A DNA stretch of 64,000 nucleotides from positions 109,934,549 to 109,998,548 of the forward strand of contig CM043953.1 in the NCBI GenBank assembly GCA_014529385.2. The letters are read 5' to 3'. This DNA comes from Adiantum capillus-veneris. Taxonomy: Eukaryota; Streptophyta; Polypodiopsida; Polypodiales; Pteridaceae. Each line of letters starts with the position of its first letter. The stretch's first letter is position 1. Below are positions 20,281-32,180 of the stretch, piece by piece. Under the pieces are notes generated by a model. That model saw nothing but the letters and a program-made list of their open reading frames with translations, was not told the origin of the DNA and made no database searches. The translations under genes were made by a program, and so were the position numbers.

Positions 20281-20711
20281 GTGTCGGCGACCCACGACAC
20301 TAAGTAACACATGACATTAAAGGGAGGGGGGTGATGGGATCGACGGCCCGGAAGTGGACGGAGGGAGCCCGAGGCAGATTAAACCCGGACGCGCGATAAG
20401 TCAACGCGAAAATGTGGACGGGCGTCGACTCGATTTGAACCCAGGGCCTCGTCGCCCAGATTGAGACGCATGGGGTAACCATCCCACCCACGCGCACATG
20501 CTGTTACCATGGCCCGTTTTTTTGGGTTTTATTATTAAAACATAGACGCTGCCCGGGTTTAGTCTGTGGCCGGGTTTAGTTTTTAAGTGTCCATCTACGG
20601 CTACAATCTCCCCGATTTTTGTGCGCGCACTTCTCTGTCCTCGATCCCCTTACCCCCCCCTCTTTAATGCTATGTGTTATTTAGTCCTGAGGGTCCGCGA
20701 CGCCTGACTCG
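20281..20711. mobile_element. Short terminal-inverted-repeat element (MITE-like), about 0.4 kb
   Basis: The left segment from about 20300 (ctaagtaacacatgacatta, then a G-rich stretch and gatcg to 20342) is the inverted complement of 20642-20684 over roughly 42 positions with few differences. Weaker inverted similarity extends outwards to about 20283 and 20706. No transposase frame is present. The arm starts near CACTA on the left and GACTA on the right, so a CACTA-type relation is possible. The target duplication is unclear. It is embedded in the non-coding LTR element. Confidence 0.55.
20424..20500 (-). repeat. tRNA-like (SINE-head) sequence inside the inverted-repeat element
   Basis: On the minus strand a box-B-like GGTTCAAATCG (complement of 20431-20441) lies 37 bases after a box-A-like TGGGTGGGATGG (complement of 20479-20490), close to tRNA promoter spacing. 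The T-stem does not pair well, so this is not a functional tRNA. A decayed tRNA-derived SINE head is possible. Confidence 0.25.
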
Positions 20712-21536
20712 GCTCACCATATCATTCTGGATACAAGTGATCCGGTTTGGTCTATGGGTGGTGGTTTCAAAGGGGAGATCGTAGTAGAGAAGTGGTCGTA
20801 AAGGTTTGAAGAGATGCTTACAAAAGGCGAGAGTGGGTGCAAAGCTTGGTGTTGAGGCAGCCAGCAACATAGCCTCAGCCGGCTCGACCGGCCAAAGGCC
20901 CGTGAGAAGACAAGCCTCAAAGGGGGGGCATAGCCAACCTTGACTGTAGCAGAGAAATGAACAGGTAGTGGCGAACGAGGACAACAGCCCGGGGGCTGAG
21001 CAGGCAAAACTAGAGATGGCAAATTGGAGGCATGAGTCTCAGGCCCGGATCCGGTGATAGAGAGGGGCAGCAGCAGCACGCAATGAGCGAGGGCTTTGAG
21101 AGCACTGCAAAGGGGCGAGTGGTGGCCAACACGGGTTGCCATGCTAGTGAGCATCACGGGGGTTTGAGCCAGGTCGGCTGTCACATAAGCCTCAAGGGAG
21201 CTATGCAGGAACCGAGTTCGCAGGCGGCCCACCTCAGGTGCTAGGGCCGCTGAGTCCTCCAAGGGCAAGGAGATAGATGTGAAGCACACATGAGACCTTC
21301 AATCACACGTCCAATGGCAAAATGAACGCACCCTGTCGGTCGCCATGTTGCGCACATGAGGTTCTTTAAACAGCGGTCGTTGTAGCTGACGTACTGCTGT
21401 AGTTCAAGGTGCAGAGCAGGGAGGAACCAAGGAGTGCCACGTGAGTGTGTAGCAGCTTTTGGAGACGGCACATTGATTCAGGCTCACTCCCGCCATGCAA
21501 ACGCATGGGAACGGTTGGTGAACGTGATGAAGGGGC

Positions 21537-21565
21537 GGGGGGGGGGGGGGGGGGGGGGGGGGGGG
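21537..21565 (+). repeat. 29-base poly-G tract
   Basis: An uninterrupted run of 29 G follows aggggc. It can support G-quadruplex structure and is also prone to assembly error. Confidence 0.9.
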
Positions 21566-22431
21566 CTTCCATTGCGGTAGCAATGGTGGCTAGTCGTTTC
21601 TCTACGTGCAGGGGCATGGTGGGCCTTGCTGAGTTGGAGCGCCCTTTTTCACCGAACGCAAGGCACGAACGCCTCATGTGCGCAGCACAAGAGCCTACAG
21701 CTACTACGAGCTGTAGACGGTAGCGATGATGCACACACACACACACACATGAGTGATGATGAAGGCGTTGACAAATTCTCACGGTAGCTGCTTTGCCAGC
21801 GAATTATATTTCTCAAGCATTATCACAAAAAGAAAATTATTACTATTATTTTTCATCAAAATGGCCTTTTATTTAAGAGGTTGTTTACACAAATCACACG
21901 TACAATGTGCATGTTGTCTTTAATGACCACAATGTTGAAGCACAAATGATGAAGCGATGTATTCCAAACCATATTGATGTATATGTCAATTGAACCAATG
22001 GCATTGAAACCTACATCTGTCTTCATGAGTATCATGATATTTTTTGTCAAGATGTATATCACTGAGATTCTTTACTAAGGGATTAGACAGTATCGCGTAT
22101 GTGTCAGCGACGGTAAGACCTTCCCTTGTATAGCCCCGTTTTGTAAAACCACGATCTCATGAGGTTACTGGGTAAACCTAAACTCAAGGTTAGCTAGAGT
22201 TATCCAAAAACTCTAGGGTTTGGGGGTAAACCAAAAACTCCGTGTTTTGGTAGCTACACCTACCTCCACCTATGATAAAGGGGAGGCTCTCTTGGTAGCG
22301 TCAGGTTATGGGTACACCTAAAACCCTTGGTTGAGATTAAACCTAAAAGTTTGTGTGTCATGAGAGTAGCGAGTCTAGTTCTAGGGGGCGATGTGTAGAA
22401 GATTATGCCAAGTTTGGCTGAAGGGGGCAAT

Positions 22432-22639
22432 TGTTGGGGTCAGCCCAACTTGGGCGGTCACTTGGGTGTGAACTCTTGTAAATGCCTTTATAAGACTCAT
22501 CAAAATCTAATGAAACTCTCTTTACTTTGGACACTTTTTATGTGTTTTCTTTTTCCCCTCCTCTCATCTCTTGTCTGCTCTCTTCTCTTGCTAGCTATGT
22601 CCATCCAGGACTCTGTTCGCTTCCACGCCAAGCTCAACA
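22432..22639 (+). repeat. 3' LTR of the non-coding element, 208 bp
   Basis: It starts TGTTGGGGTCAGCCC after a polypurine tract and ends AGCTCAACA. A TATA-like tttataag lies near 22489-22496 with a pyrimidine-rich stretch downstream, a usual compact LTR promoter layout. Confidence 0.65.
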
Positions 22640-24705
22640 TCTTGCAAGGTGAATGGTTTCTCTTTCTTCCCTAAAACAAGGGCTGACAATATGTCTTTAA
22701 AGTCAGCGTGAGTAGCATACTCATCTATCATAGAAGATAGACCATTGTGAGTTGCTATAGACGCCGCATTAACTTTTGGTCGTCATGAAAGTGCATCGGC
22801 CACTTGATTGTGCTTAACAGCAATGTGAGCAATATGAAATAAAATTTTCCCACCTCATTTGTTTGTCGAAAAGCTTGGTTTGTGTCATGAAGTACTTAAG
22901 ACTTTGGTGGTCTATTCGTAAAATAAATGGAGTCCCCAATAGATAGCGCGTCTATGTGTGTAGGACATGTAGAACAGCTAAAAGCTCTTTCTCATAAATG
23001 CCCAAGACCCGTTAATTTGTATTGAGCCTTGGGCTCTCATATGCTATGGCATGCCCTTCTTGAAGCAAGACTCCTCCAAGGCAATCACCACAAGCATCAC
23101 ATTGGACCTCAAATGGCTTTGAGAAATCCGGAAGCATAAGGACTGGTCGGGAGGTAAGCTTCTCTTTGAGCTTGTCAAAAGCATTTTGCTCCTTAGCAGT
23201 CCATGAGTACTTAACATTCTTCTTTGTTAAGTCATGTAATGGTCCTGCTATTTGAGAGAATTTTGCTATGAAGCGTCTATAGTATGCACACATACCAATA
23301 AAGCTTCTTATCTCATGTAGATTCCTTGGATTAGGCCATGCTTTTATTACCTCTAACTTTGATGGATCCATACGGATACCATCTTGAGAGATAATATGAC
23401 CGAAGTATTGAATCTCTTGAAGGAAAAATTTGACTTTCTTTTGATTGATAAAAAGCTTGTTCACCCTCAATGCTTGAAAAGTCACCTAGATATGTTGCTT
23501 GCGTTCCTCCAAGGACTTAGACTAGATGATGATATTATCAAAGAGACCTCCAACAAAGTTGAAATAGGGTCTAAAGGTTCTCTCCATTAAACAATTAAAC
23601 GTGGCTAGTGCATTAGTCAAGCCAAAAGGCATGACTAGTTATTCATAAAGGCTAAACGTTGTATGAGACGCGGTCTTTAGGGTATCTTCATTCACTATCC
23701 TTTTTTTATGGTAGCCACTTTTAAGGTCAATCCTACTGAAGTAGGTAGATCCTTGAAGCTTATCAAACATACCTTCTACCCAAGGCACTAGAAATTTGTT
23801 TTTGGTGGTGATATGGTTTAGTGCTCGATAGTCCACACACATGCGGTATGTACCATCTGTCTTTTGCAATAAAAGGACTAGAGAACAAAAGGGAGAGGAG
23901 CTAGGCCTCACCATCCCTTTGTCTACCAATTCTTGTACTTGCCTCCTGATCCCTCTTGTTCAACTTGGGAAACTCGATAAGGAGGCTTGTTAGGTGGTGA
24001 GCTTCCTGGTCGGAGCTCAATTCGATGGTCATCATCCCCTCATTTTGGAGGTAAGTCCATAAGGATATCATCGATGAACACATCTTGGAATCCTCTTAAA
24101 AAACTAGACAATTCTATCTCTTCTCGATTCTCACCATTTATATTTGATGAAACATTAGGCTCTTTTAGGGACTCTTTGACAAAGATCATGTACACAAAAA
24201 CTGAATTCTTTATTGATTTATCAAAAGCAGGGGGATTTGCAAGTGGTATAGTACGACCAGGCTCACTAGCATCTATATACATACTCTTTTTTTTGTAGGT
24301 GAAGTAGATTCTCCTTTCGAGGAACTTCATGCTAGCAGCCATGCGGTTGAACCATGGTGCCCCTAGGATAGCATCATCATGTTGGAGAGTAAAGATGAAA
24401 AAGTCTTCTTTGTCGACATAGCTTTGGACATGAAGCCTCAACTTCCCAATCAAGGGAGGAACGGAGGCTTGTTGTCCCTTGAAAGCGGTATCAGCAGCTA
24501 CAATATCTCCTATCTCGAAAGCTTGAATGCCCAACTTGGTGGCCAACTCCGTTGATATGAAGTTGTGAGTAGAGCCAAGGTCAAACAAGGTTAAGGCATC
24601 ATGATCCCTTACCTTTCCCCAAGCATAGGAGAGAGGTGATCCTTTGCAATGAGAATCTTGTTTTGGATCTTTGATGGTGGAAGCTCTAGGAGTCTCACTG
24701 CGGGT
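22640..24705 (-). pseudogene. D2: truncated gypsy (chromovirus) pol, protease to RNase H
   Basis: Minus-strand order: protease (24040-24700, LFDLGSTHNFIS with Leu in place of Ser/Thr of the catalytic triad, ILGAPWFN); RT N-terminal part (23639-23985, [21 protein letters not shown]); a decayed RT active-site region (23485-23640); RT connection and RNase H start (23012-23485, FGHIISQDGI, FIGMCAYYRRFIAKF, FEVQCDACGDCLG); then the start of the RNase H-integrase linker. The left end is cut by the non-coding LTR element at 22639. The right end is fused at 24705-24708 to the middle of an LTR, so D2's gag is gone. Multiple stops. Confidence 0.85.
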
Positions 24706-24708
24706 CTG

Positions 24709-25179
24709 ATTTACTTGGAGCCGGTCCCCCGTCCAAAAGGTGTTTGTATTATAGATTCTCCCATCAAGAGAGACTTGGTACAATACAATCTTTGTGTTCC
24801 TTGTGACCTAGGTGATACAATGAAGATGGAAAGCTCCATGCATCACGAGCATAACATAAACTTTGCAAAAATAATGAACTATCCCAAGCCTCAATCCCAA
24901 GGCCTCAAACACCTTCGAAGGTGGAGAGAGCTAGTAGGGAATGAGGGTAAGAAAGAGGAAGAAGAATTTTTCATAGGAGAAAGAAATAGTTCCTCACTTA
25001 TCATCACTCTTCTTGCTTAGCATAGTAATTAAGATCAAGAAGATGGCAAGCTTAAGCATTGAAGCATGGCTCTTGGTTGGATTTGCATTCCATAGCTAAG
25101 AGTGTTGTTGTAAGCTCTTAACATCTCAACAAGCTTGGAGAAGGAGGTGGAGCTCTTGCACTTTTCACTTCACACCATG

Positions 25180-25215
<36 letters not shown>

Positions 25216-25247
25216 GGGGAGAGTATACCCCCTCTCATGCTTGGTTC

Positions 25248-25295
<48 letters not shown>

Positions 25296-25974
25296 TTATT
25301 TAATTATATCATTTGGACATTTGTCCTCTTTTTCCTCTTTGAGAGAAATAACTTAATTATTTATTTTTATGCATCTAAATTTTTCATTGGACTCCTTTAA
25401 AGCCTATCAATAGAATTCAAGCACATCATGAGGGCCAAATGGCGAGGATCTTGACATGTGTCTTTTATGCTTCTCAAGATATCATGTTTGAATTGAACAC
25501 TTCAAGCACCTTAGTCATTTAAGCATGAAAGTCGTTTATGCCCCTTGAGAGATCATGTTTGAATTGAATACTTCAAGAACCTTAGTCATTTAAGCATGAG
25601 AAGAACCTCAAGCTTGGGCAAAGTTCTCACAAACAGCTTAAGCACCTTAGTTAGCAAGCACGACAAGCACCTCATGCTTGGGTAGGATTCCCACCTCAAG
25701 GTCAGTCCTAGCTTGCCTAAAGTCAAAGGACTTTTTAAGACTAACTTTTGGAGGTCTTTAATGAAGCTAACCCTAAGGTCTTCAAGCTCCATTAGGTAGC
25801 ATTGCTCTAGCAGACCATCTCTCATTTGGACCCCTTTAACCTTGGCCCTATGTTGAGACAAATCCATGAGCACGTCTATATTCTAACCCTTGTTCCCGTT
25901 TATTCTCCCACATTAAATGATCAATTTAATATGAGAAAATCATTTGGGTTGGTTAGATATTATATTTTATGACA
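24709..25974 (-). repeat. D-family LTR shared by D2 and D1 (first ~170 bp deleted)
   Basis: It aligns with 31564-32761 throughout and ends TTTTATGACA. A (GT)n run (25182-25214) and a (CT)n run (25250-25292) sit in the same places as in the D1 right LTR. Its left end starts inside the LTR, at the junction with D2 protease sequence. Confidence 0.85.
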
Positions 25975-26643
25975 TTACCTCTCTCTTGAAATCATAGTCG
26001 TCCTCGACTATGAGGTAGAAGAGATAAAGTCTTAGTCATAAGTCTATGTTTCTTTGCGGATAGAGGATCCCTTTTCACCCTACGACATCATTCCAGAATG
26101 AATGACTAGTCCATTTGGTGCTTGGGAGACGTAGCTGCTGCAAGCATGTCTGCTTTTTAGTCTATATCATACTCCCAAAGTAGAGTGACAAATTCTACTC
26201 GGTGTTTGAGTGACATCGTCATCACAAACATGATTATAAGCATGCATACAAACTAAATTTTCACAAAAGAGGATTAGTCTTATAAGACAAAACATTGTTC
26301 ATTTAGAAAGCATTTACATTTTCTTACTCTAGTGTAGCATTGTAAGCATTGACAAGGTTCATACTATCCTTAAGTTGTATTCCTTGCATCCATCTAGCAT
26401 CTTCAAAAGGATAATTTTTGAACTAATAAGATACCGTTGGATAATCTTACCATGTCGTAGTACCTTGTCTTCATGCCGAAGGATAGCTTCAGGTTGTAGC
26501 ACCTCTATTTGGTCTTTGATTTTTGGAGGGTCTTCAATAGTTGGTTCTCTTGGTGGCTCTCCTTTGTAGGGCTTAAGTAGGGTCACATGAAAGCATTGTG
26601 TATAAGCCAACGGCTGGCAACTTGAGTTGATAAGCCATGTCAT
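25975..26643 (-). pseudogene. D1 integrase C-terminus with chromodomain-like tail
   Basis: The 26359-26643 frame carries the FHVTLLKPY motif, an acidic Pro-rich linker, and a segment resembling a diverged chromodomain (ILRHEDKVLRHGKI followed by a Lys/Tyr-rich strand). Such tails direct chromovirus integration to heterochromatin. No clear aromatic cage can be defined. 25990-26358 is the element's 3' untranslated part and has no ORF. Confidence 0.6.
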
Positions 26644-27552
26644 TGATTTGCTTCAAGATTTGAAAAGGAGCATAGTATCTTTTTGCTAGTTTCGCATAAC
26701 ACTTTTGATGGTCCGTAGGATTTTTGCCCGTCATTTGCCTTAATCGAGCTTTGGGAAACTTAAGTAAGACCCAATCATTTTCTTTGAACGTTGAGGCCCT
26801 TTTGTGCTTGTCAGCACCAGCTTTTTGCCTTTGTTGAGAGATGGATATAGCCTCCTTAACCTTTTGAAAAGATTCTTGTAGGTCACGGCTATACTCATCA
26901 GCACCAAAGATTTTCCCATGTACTTTAAGCAAGGGACTTTTAGGTCTTTCCTCTATGATCTCAAAAGGTGCTTTTCCCATAGTAGTATGGATAGTATTAT
27001 TGTACGCATACTCTACAAGGGGTAAGTACTTCTCCCATTGTGAGCGTTGATCTACTTGCATAGTATAAGTCCTTAGTAGATCAAGTATCGTAAGATTGGG
27101 TATCTCACTTTGGCCACCCGTTTGTGAGTGATAGGCCGAAGAGAAATTCAATCTTGTACCTAGATTTTCAAAGAGACCTTTCCAAAAATTACTGGTCATT
27201 CTAGGATCTCTATCTGACACGATGGATGTTGGTAATCCATGGTGTTTGAAAATCTGAGATATAAAGAGGGTTGCCATTTGGTGTGCCTTAATAGTCTTTT
27301 TGACAGGAATAAAGTGTGCTTGCTTGCTAAACCTGTCGACTATTGTCCATATTCATGTATTCCCATGGATAGACTTGGGTAACCCAAAGCTAAAATCCAT
27401 GGATATACTCTCCCATGGTGAATTAGGGATTGTCAATCGCTAGAGTAATCCAGGTATCTTCCTTCTATCATACATAGTTTTTTGGCATACCACACATTCT
27501 GAAACATACTCTTGTATGTCCACTTTCATGGTAGGCCAATAGAAGTACGTCT
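26573..27552 (-). pseudogene. D1 integrase
   Basis: The frame 27277-26573 contains IVSDRDPRMTSNFW (second catalytic Asp) and GGQSEIPN (catalytic Glu; canonical GQTE is altered). It continues with the EYAYNN and KAPFEI blocks and the GDWV-like DWVLLK strand. Upstream, 27280-27550 holds CVVCQ of the zinc-binding region and ISMDFSFGLP with the first catalytic Asp, after an in-frame stop near 27440. Strand transfer of the nascent cDNA is its family role. Inactive here because of the breaks. Confidence 0.8.
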
Positions 27553-28080
27553 CTACTCCTTAAAGAGTAGGTTGAATGCCTCTATGTCATGCCTAAGGAG
27601 GAGCATGAGATTCATACATGACTTTCTCACGAAGGGAGTGAGTAACACATAGCCTATTGCCATGGAGAAGATAACCATCTTGCAAGGTGAATGGTTTCTC
27701 TTTCTTTCACAAAGCAAGGCTGACATTATGTCTTTAAAGTTAGGGTGAGTAGCATACTCATCTATCATAGAAGATAGATCATTGTGAGTTGCTATGGACA
27801 CCGCATTAACTTTTGGACGTCGTGAAAGTGCATCGGCCACTTGATTGTGCTTATCATCTTTGTGAGCAATATGAAAATAAAACTACGAAAGACAATTTTC
27901 CCACCTCATTTGTTTGTCAAAAACCTTGGTTTGTGTCATGAAGTACTTAAGACTTTGGTGGTTTGTTCATAAAATAAATGGAGTCCCCAATAGATAGTGC
28001 TTCCATGTATCTAGGGCATGTAGAACAACTATAAGCTCTTTCTCATAAATGCCCAAGACCCGTTCATCCGTATTGAGCCT
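27553..28080 (-). pseudogene. D1 RNase H to integrase linker
   Basis: The 27840-27553 frame starts at ADALSRRPKVNAVS, the hallmark end of gypsy RNase H, and runs into the integrase N-terminal linker. 27841-28080 holds the rest of RNase H with shifts. The same block occurs in D2 (22680-23040) and D3 (63230-63800), which helps date the copies against each other. Confidence 0.75.
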
Positions 28081-29024
28081 TCAACTCTCATATGTTATGG
28101 CATGCCCTTCTTCAAGCAAGACTGCTCCAAGGCAATCACCACCAGCATCACATTGGACCTCAAATGGCTCTAAGAGATCCGGAAGCATGAGGACTGGTTG
28201 GGAGGTAAGCTTCTCTTTGAGCTTGTCAAAAGCAATTTTCTCCTTAGCAATCCATGAATAGTTAACGTTCTTCTTTGTTAAGTCATGTAATGGTCCTGCT
28301 ATTTGAGGAAATTTTGCTATGAAGCGTCTAAAGTATGCACACATACCAATAAAGCTTCTTAGCTCATGTAGATTCCTTGGATTAGGCCATGCTTTTATCA
28401 CTTCTAACTTTGATGGATCCATACAGATGCCATCATGACAGATAATATGACCTAAGTATTGAATCTCTTGAAGGAGAAGTTCGCTTTTCTTTTGGTTGAG
28501 AAAAAGCTTTGTTCTCCCTCAATGCTTAAAAGATCATTTGGATATGTTGCTTGTGTTCCTCCAAGGACTTGGAGTAGATAAGGATATCATCAAAGAACAC
28601 TTCAGTGAACTTGCGGTAGGGTCTAAATATTTTCTCCATCAAATGATTGAATGTGGCTGGTGCATTGGTCAAGCCAAAAGGCATGACTAGATATTCATAA
28701 AGACCAAACATTGTATGAAACGCGGTCTTTATGATATCTTCATCCACTATCCTTATTTGATGATGGCCACTTTTAAGGTCAATCCTACTGAAGTAGGTAG
28801 AGCCTTATAGCTTATCAAACAGATCTTCTACCCGAGGCACGGGAAATCTGTTTTTGATAGTGATATGGTTTAGTGTTCGATAGTCCACACACATACAGTA
28901 TGTACCATCTTTCTTTTGCACTAAAAGGAATGGAGAACAAAAGGGAGAGGAGCTATGCTCACCATCCCTTTTTTACCAATTCTTGTACTTGTCTCATGAT
29001 CTCCTGTTATTGAGCTTGGGAAAC
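28081..29024 (-). pseudogene. D1 reverse transcriptase
   Basis: The 28747-28526 frame has the [12 protein letters not shown] block and the active site [10 protein letters not shown], with both catalytic Asp present. The 28422-28081 frame carries FIGMCAYFRRFIAKF and the RNase H start (FEVQCDAGGDCLG). The N-terminal RT part lies at 28750-29000 (SPFLLV, TI..NRFPVP-type strands) but is broken by a shift near 28970. The domain is well preserved compared with D2, where the FFDD region is lost. Confidence 0.8.
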
Positions 29025-29760
29025 TCAATAAGGAGGCTTGTTAGGTGGTGAGCTTCCTGGTAGGAGCTCAATTCGATGGTCATCATCCCCTCGTTTTAGA
29101 GGTAGTTCCATACGGATATCATCGATAAAAACATCTTGGAATCTATTTAGAAAAGGAGACAAGTCTAACTCTTCTTGATTTCTACCATTTTCATTTGATA
29201 AATCATTAGCGTCATTAATGGATTCTTTGACAAAAATCATGTAAGCAAAAACCGAGGTTTTCATTGACTTATCCAAAGCCGATGAATTTACAAGTGGTAT
29301 AGTATGACCAAACTCATTAGCATCTATATACATGCTCTTTTCCCTGTAGGTGAAGTAGATTCTCCTGCGAGGGGACTTCATGCTCACAGCCATGCAGTTT
29401 AACCATGGCGCCCCTAGGATAGGATCCTCATGTTGGAGAGGAGAGATGAAAAAGTCTTCTTTGTCAACATAGCTTTGGACATGAAGCCTCAACTTCCCAG
29501 TCAAGGGAGTAACAGAGGCTTGTTGTCCCTTCAAAGCTGTGTCAGCAGTTACACTATCTCCCATCTCAAAAGCTTGAATGCCCAACTTGGTGGCCAACTC
29601 CATTCATATGAAGTTGTGAGTATATCCAGGGTCAAACAAGGTGAAGGCATCATGTTCCCTTACTTTTCCCCAAGCATAGGAGAGAGGTGATCCTTTGCAA
29701 TGAGCATCCTCTTTTGGAGCTTCGATGGTGGAAGCTCTAGGAGTCTCACTGTGGGCATTT
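29025..29760 (-). pseudogene. D1 protease, with nonsense codon after the active site
   Basis: The frame from gag leads into LFDPGYTHNFI, where the catalytic D-S/T-G is now D-P-G. It is followed at once by TGA (29604-29606), where D2 has a sense codon. The remainder (29603-29025) has LHVQSYVDKEDFF and ILGAPWLN, the second hydrophobic-Gly motif of retropepsins, and an acidic linker into RT (FLNRFQDVFIDDI). Both the Pro and the stop would abolish processing. Confidence 0.8.
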
Positions 29761-30952
29761 CTCTTGGGGCAAGAACGATAGCCATGTCCTTGCTCCCCAC
29801 ACTTAAAACACTTATGGTCCTTGCAAAAATCTTCAAGCTCTTCAGGAGAGAGTTTGTCCTTTGTAAACTCCCTTCTCCTTGAACCGATTGTTATTGTTGT
29901 TGTTATTGTAATTGCCTTGGAAAGAATTTTGGGCATTGGTTTTCTCCTTTGCATCACTTTTGTCTTTGTTTTCCATGGGCTTGATATTCTGTCTAGACTC
30001 TTATTGGAAATTGATGCAGGAAGCAACCATGGTGCGGTGGATTACTTTGTGATAGAACCATGCCGTTGGGAGTTTACATACTCGGCTATTTCTTCAGGTA
30101 ATCCCGCACAAAATTGTTGCTTTTGCTCAGTGAAGTCTATCTTTTGGAAGATAGTAGCCTTGAGATGTAAATCCCAAAACTTGTCCACATATTTGTGAAT
30201 AGACTCATACGAGAGAAGATTCAAACTGCCCCTTCGGTAAGTACTTTATCCTTTGCATCATTGCTTCATGATGGAAACCATGTCTTTGGGGCTTCACCAT
30301 TTCCACAAAGGCTAGCCCACCATTGACGAGCCAATTTTTAAAAATGCATAGCTACATGGTGTAGCTTGGAGGACTCCGTGAAGCCCTCATATCCAAAGAC
30401 CTCATCAAATTGATGGATGAAGGCCAATACTTTGACGATGGCACCAAAGGTACCATCATAGGTGAGAAAAGAGATACTCTTTCCTCCCTCTTTGAACTTC
30501 TTCAGCTTTTGTGACCTTCGCCATGCAGGGTATGATTTGCGATGTCCTCCCCTCTCCTATTCTCTAGGAGAATATCCATAACTTTCATAGGAAGAGGAGG
30601 AAGGTGAAGAAGAAGGAGAAGAGGGTGACCTCTTTCTTGGCCTTTTCTTCCTTTGTTTCCTCTCTTTCCTTTCGAAATAATGACGAGAAGGACTATGTGC
30701 TTACCGTTTTCTCTTGGGAGGAGTTGGCAATCGTCTAGACCGTCGTCTTCGTGGAGCCACATCTTCAAAGGAACTTAGGGATTCATTACTTTCTTGTTCT
30801 TTGGATTCCTCCTCGTATGGGAAAGAGCTTCTTTCGGGGGTAACTTTGGCTTGAGGAAAGCAGGGTTGCAACCTAGAAAAAAGATAATTGACAAACATGG
30901 GGGCATCATCATTAGCACCTTTATGTGAAAAATCAAAGTTATCAATGTTCAT
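29761..30952 (-). pseudogene. D1 gag
   Basis: The likely start at 30952 opens an N-terminal frame (30701-30952) that ends in an Arg-rich stretch. The capsid-like part (about 30230-30520) is in other frames with stops. The C-terminal part (30026-29761) contains one canonical CCHC knuckle, CFKCGEQGHGYRSC, followed directly by the protease. An AAT/AAC microsatellite near 29885-29912 encodes an Asn/Thr-like run. Gag would coat the RNA; here it is broken. Confidence 0.7.
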
Positions 30953-31393
30953 TCTACTAGCTTAGTTATTGTCAGCCATGCTAATTATACTTATGTGTTT
31001 ACTTAGTGTATTCTTTGGCAACTTAAAACCTTAGTTTCTACTCCTCTTAGCCTTTAAAAATCAGCACTTAAGTATCTATACCCACTGCTCGAATTGGTTA
31101 ATTATAGAGAGTAGAGGAGTGGGTCTAATATTGCAGAATCACCAAGGGCTAGCTCCTTTTGGACTTCTTATAGCTCAATAATGGTAAAGCTGTAGGCAAG
31201 TCTAAAAAGACCCCATTATTAAGACCAAAGCTGCCAAGATGTGCACCATATCCTACATAATTTTCTCAACGAGACCGATAATAGATCTCAGTCCCACTTA
31301 CCCTAATATGATTAACAAAATCAACCATCAATAGGCTACTTAAGGACCTCTCTTCTTAAGCAAGAGAAGAGAAGACAAATGCTCTAATACCAA

Positions 31394-32048
31394 TGTAATG
31401 GAAATGGCCTATGAACATTGAGAAAGCGGAATTAAGAGAATTAGAGTGAGCATTTTTGTGAGATTACTTTGAGAACATAGAGGGTGAACTTAATTGATGG
31501 TCTTGGCATGAACAATACTTTTGCAAGAGAGAGTATTAGAAAACATGATGATAGTTGAGAACCGGATTTACTTGGAGCCGGTCCCCCCTCCAAAAGGTGT
31601 TTGTATTATAGATTCTCCCATCAAAAGAGACTTGGTACAATACAATATTTGTGTTCCTTGTGACCTAGGTGATACAATGAAGATGGAAAGTTTCATGCGT
31701 CATGAGCATAACATAAAATTTGCAAAAAGCGTTAACTATCCAAAGCCTCAGTCCCAAGGCCTCAAACACCTTCGAAGGTGGAGAGAGCTAGAAGGGAATG
31801 AGGGTAGGGAAGAGGAAGAAGAATCATTCATAGGAGAAAGAAATAGTTCCTCACTTATCATCACTCTTCTTGCTTAGCATAACATAATAGCATATTAATG
31901 AAGATCAAGAAGATGGAAAGCTTAAGCATTGAAGCATGGCTCTTGGTTGGATTTGCATTCCATAGCCAAGAGTGTTGGTGTAGGCTCTCAACTTCTTTAC
32001 AAGCTTGGAGAGGGAGATGGAGCTCTCGCACTTTGCAATTCACACCAT

Positions 32049-32099
<51 letters not shown>

Positions 32100-32129
32100 A
32101 GCGTATACCCCCTCTCATGCTTGGTCCAC

Positions 32130-32180
<51 letters not shown>

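Larger units (their letters stand above)
20129..22639 (+). mobile_element. Non-coding LTR retroelement (LARD/TRIM-like) with truncated 5' LTR
   Basis: The last ~40 bp of an LTR (20129-20167, gtccatccaggact...ccaagctca) are followed by an initiator-methionine primer site, TGGTATAAGAGCAAGGT (20170-20186). At the other end a polypurine tract (tgaagggggcaa, about 22419-22430) precedes a complete 208-bp LTR (22432-22639) whose final ~40 bp match the 5' remnant. No gag or pol frame lies between. After 22639 the sequence tcttgcaaggtgaatgg continues exactly as in D1 (27682-27698), so the element inserted into D2. The 5' LTR and the left half of D2 were later lost. Confidence 0.65.

Noticed and set aside
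31521-31877. A ~118-codon plus-strand ORF in the D LTR, also open in the other D1 LTR (24649-25020)
   Set aside because: It is antisense to the element, and most differences between the two copies change the amino acid. The third copy (39698 onward) is cut. Shared openness follows from LTR identity.
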